Assembly (NCBI GenBank): GCA_015662175.1
Contig: DQUR01000068.1
Location: 1-5,670, forward strand
Reading direction: 5' to 3'
DNA from: Thermococcus paralvinellae
GTDB lineage: Archaea > Methanobacteriota_B > Thermococci > Thermococcales > Thermococcaceae
DNA length: 5,670 bases
Part shown: one piece after another, positions 4,287-5,670 of the stretch
Position numbering within the stretch: position 1 is the first letter of the stretch
Layout of the letters: every line of letters starts with the position of its first letter
Position numbers and translations under genes: made by a program
Notes under the pieces: generated by a model
The model's database searches: none
Told to the model about the DNA's origin: nothing
Seen by the model: only the letters and a program-made list of their open reading frames with translations

Positions 4287-5270
4287 ATGAGGGCAGAGAC
4301 TTTAGTTTGGAGTGGTGTTATTATAGGTATATTATATATCGCATGGAACACAGTAGCACAATTATTATCCCCGATTTTCTTTGCTGCAGTTTTTACATAT
4401 GCCGTCTATCCTGTCCATAAACGTCTTTCAAATAGGATCAGTACCAAAAAATCAGCGCTGGTATTAACAGCTCTTTTAATACTTATTGCAATAGTCATAA
4501 CAGTTGAGCTGATTTTAATATTCAAAAGTGTCCTGATGTCATTCTATGAAGATGTTATTGCATTTATATCTTGGAGCCAGACCCTTGCCCTTCCTTTCGG
4601 ACTAACCAATGTGATCCAACAATTCTACGAACAATTTACCCCTAAGTTCTCTGAATATATCCTTTCCTATACATTTTCAATCCCACACTATCTTCTTCAG
4701 CTTGTAATTTTTATTGTCATGTTCTACTATCTCCTTGTGAACTCTGAAGCAATTAAAAAGCAGATTTTTCTACTTTTACCCAAGGAAAACAAAGAACTGG
4801 CAGAAAAATTATTAAAAAAGGCAGACCTAACACTTCAGGCCTTAGTTAGGGCCTGGCTCCTCCTGAACATAGTCAAAGGAATCTTAATGACAATTGGATT
4901 CGTAATATTTGGGGTTTCAGATTTTCCAACGGCTATAATAGCAGGATTTTTGACAATTCTCTTTAGCTTTGTTCCACTCTTTGAAGGCTGGATGGTATGG
5001 TTAGCTGGTGCCATATATCTCTTTAAGAACGGGAATTTACTAACGGCAATTCTCCTAGCTGTTTATGGATTTATATTTGTATCTCCAGTTCCAGATTTTA
5101 CAATAAGGCCAAAGCTCGTTGCAAAAGGAGCCCAGCTCGATGAAGTTATGGTTCTGGTGGGGATGATCGGTGGTGCATGGAGCTTTGGAGTCAAAGGATT
5201 GATAATAGGTCCAATAGTGTTGAACCTTGTTGTGGCACTATTAAAAGAATGGAGAAGAATTACAACGTGA
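4287..5270 (+). CDS. AI-2E family (PerM/UPF0118) membrane transporter
   Basis: The 327-residue product is an integral membrane protein of the AI-2E/PerM (DUF20) family. Paired hydrophobic segments lie near residues 5-42, one at 57-82, then a polar amphipathic loop (about 83-130), further segments at 132-152, 190-210 and 213-230, and a C-terminal set from about 233 to 318. The family signature is clear near the C-terminus: VPDFTIRPKLVAKGAQLDEV (268-287), followed by GMIGGAWSFGVKGLIIGP (292-309). The characterised bacterial relatives include exporters of the quorum signal AI-2 and Na+/H+ antiporters, so the substrate in an archaeon cannot be inferred. Length (about 330-350 is usual) and motifs indicate an intact protein. 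It starts at the ATG at 4287 and appears monocistronic. Its last 11 bases overlap the convergent nicotinamidase gene. Confidence 0.88.
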   Translation: MRAETLVWSGVIIGILYIAWNTVAQLLSPIFFAAVFTYAVYPVHKRLSNRISTKKSALVLTALLILIAIVITVELILIFKSVLMSFYEDVIAFISWSQTLALPFGLTNVIQQFYEQFTPKFSEYILSYTFSIPHYLLQLVIFIVMFYYLLVNSEAIKKQIFLLLPKENKELAEKLLKKADLTLQALVRAWLLLNIVKGILMTIGFVIFGVSDFPTAIIAGFLTILFSFVPLFEGWMVWLAGAIYLFKNGNLLTAILLAVYGFIFVSPVPDFTIRPKLVAKGAQLDEVMVLVGMIGGAWSFGVKGLIIGPIVLNLVVALLKEWRRITT

Positions 5271-5670
5271 TTATTTTTGCACCTCTTTCTTTAAGTTCTT
5301 TGAGGGCTTTTTCCTCGTCCCCGGGATTTATTCCCTTAATGGCATCTTTTAGAATATATACTTCAAACCCATGCTTTAAAGCATCCAATGCCGTTGCTTT
5401 AACACAATATTCTGTCGCAACCCCACAGATGTAAACTTTCTTAATGCCTCTCTCCTTTAAAATTTCTGCCAAATTTGTTCCTTCAAAACCTGAATATGCC
5501 TCTTTATCTGGTTTGTCGGCTTTTGAAATTATTATTGCATCCTCTGGAAGTTTCACCACTAATTCAGCCCCTTCCGTATTCTGAACACAGTGCCTTGGCC
5601 AAGGACCGCCCTGCTCCTTAAAGCTTATATGGTTTTCTGGATGCCAGTCCCTTGTGGCAACAATTAGAGC
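5260..5670 (-). CDS. pncA: Nicotinamidase (isochorismatase-fold cysteine hydrolase), partial
   Basis: This enzyme converts nicotinamide to nicotinate and ammonia in the cytoplasmic NAD salvage pathway. The frame is open from the window edge to the TAA at 5260-5262, giving 136 codons. It aligns without gaps, from memory, to the C-terminal 136 residues of the 180-residue P. horikoshii nicotinamidase PH999, so about 44 N-terminal codons, including the first catalytic aspartate, lie outside. Using PH999 numbering, the metal ligands D52, H54 (both in RDWHPEN) and H71 (in PWPRHCVQN) are present, as are the catalytic lysine K94 (IIISKAD) and nucleophile C133 (GVATEYCVKATALDALKHGF). A GTG at 5559 is internal and not the start, since the frame continues upstream with conserved residues. 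All visible catalytic positions are intact, and the gene should be functional. Confidence 0.95.
   Translation of the reverse strand, partial: ALIVATRDWHPENHISFKEQGGPWPRHCVQNTEGAELVVKLPEDAIIISKADKPDKEAYSGFEGTNLAEILKERGIKKVYICGVATEYCVKATALDALKHGFEVYILKDAIKGINPGDEEKALKELKERGAKIITL
5271..5278 (+). terminator. T-rich tract after the AI-2E family gene
   Basis: TTATTTTT follows the TGA of the transporter directly. It could terminate the plus-strand transcript, although it lies within the convergent nicotinamidase coding region and is short. Confidence 0.3.

Noticed and set aside
4145..4420. 91-codon plus-strand open frame overlapping the transporter start
   Set aside because: Runs out of frame into the transporter gene and shows no ribosome site or domain.

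Overview
The window reads as chromosome from a hyperthermophilic archaeon of the Thermococcales (Pyrococcus/Thermococcus group). Reasons: a GT5 glycogen synthase and a nicotinamidase that closely resemble my recollection of the Pyrococcus proteins, a homolog of the P. furiosus PF2046 exonuclease, an archaeal prefoldin pair, GGAGGTGAT-type ribosome binding sites, and TATA boxes placed so that transcripts would start at or next to the Shine-Dalgarno. All assignments come from reading the sequence; no database search was run.

Layout, left to right. (1) 1-1485, plus strand: the last 32 codons of a gene whose tail looks like a TrmB-family sugar-responsive regulator, then after 15 bases a complete glycogen synthase (glgA). 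This is a small carbohydrate-storage unit, possibly with its own regulator. (2) 1486-2370, minus strand: a two-gene prefoldin operon, alpha-like then an unusually short beta-like subunit, with a strong TATA box, a T-rich tract between the genes, and a possible box C/D guide RNA lying between the beta gene's 3' end and the end of glgA. (3) 2371-3230, plus strand: an AT-rich intergenic stretch with a perfect 10-bp tandem duplication, then a heavily decayed iorA (indolepyruvate ferredoxin oxidoreductase alpha) that has lost most of its middle and changes frame about six times. (4) 3223-3906, minus strand: an intact PF2046-like single-strand 3'-5' exonuclease with its own promoter. (5) 3907-4286: a gap with no intact gene, which appears to hold a second, unidentified gene remnant on the minus strand and the promoter of the next gene. 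(6) 4287-5270, plus strand: an intact AI-2E/PerM-family membrane protein. (7) 5260-5670, minus strand: the C-terminal three quarters of a nicotinamidase, overlapping the transporter tail-to-tail by 11 bp and running off the right edge.

The intact genes are mostly ordinary housekeeping functions (glycogen synthesis, protein folding, DNA end processing, NAD salvage) in single-gene or two-gene units with alternating strands. What stands out is the gene decay on both sides of the exonuclease gene, the short second-type prefoldin beta, and the possible guide RNA. I see no mobile element, CRISPR array or novel defence system.
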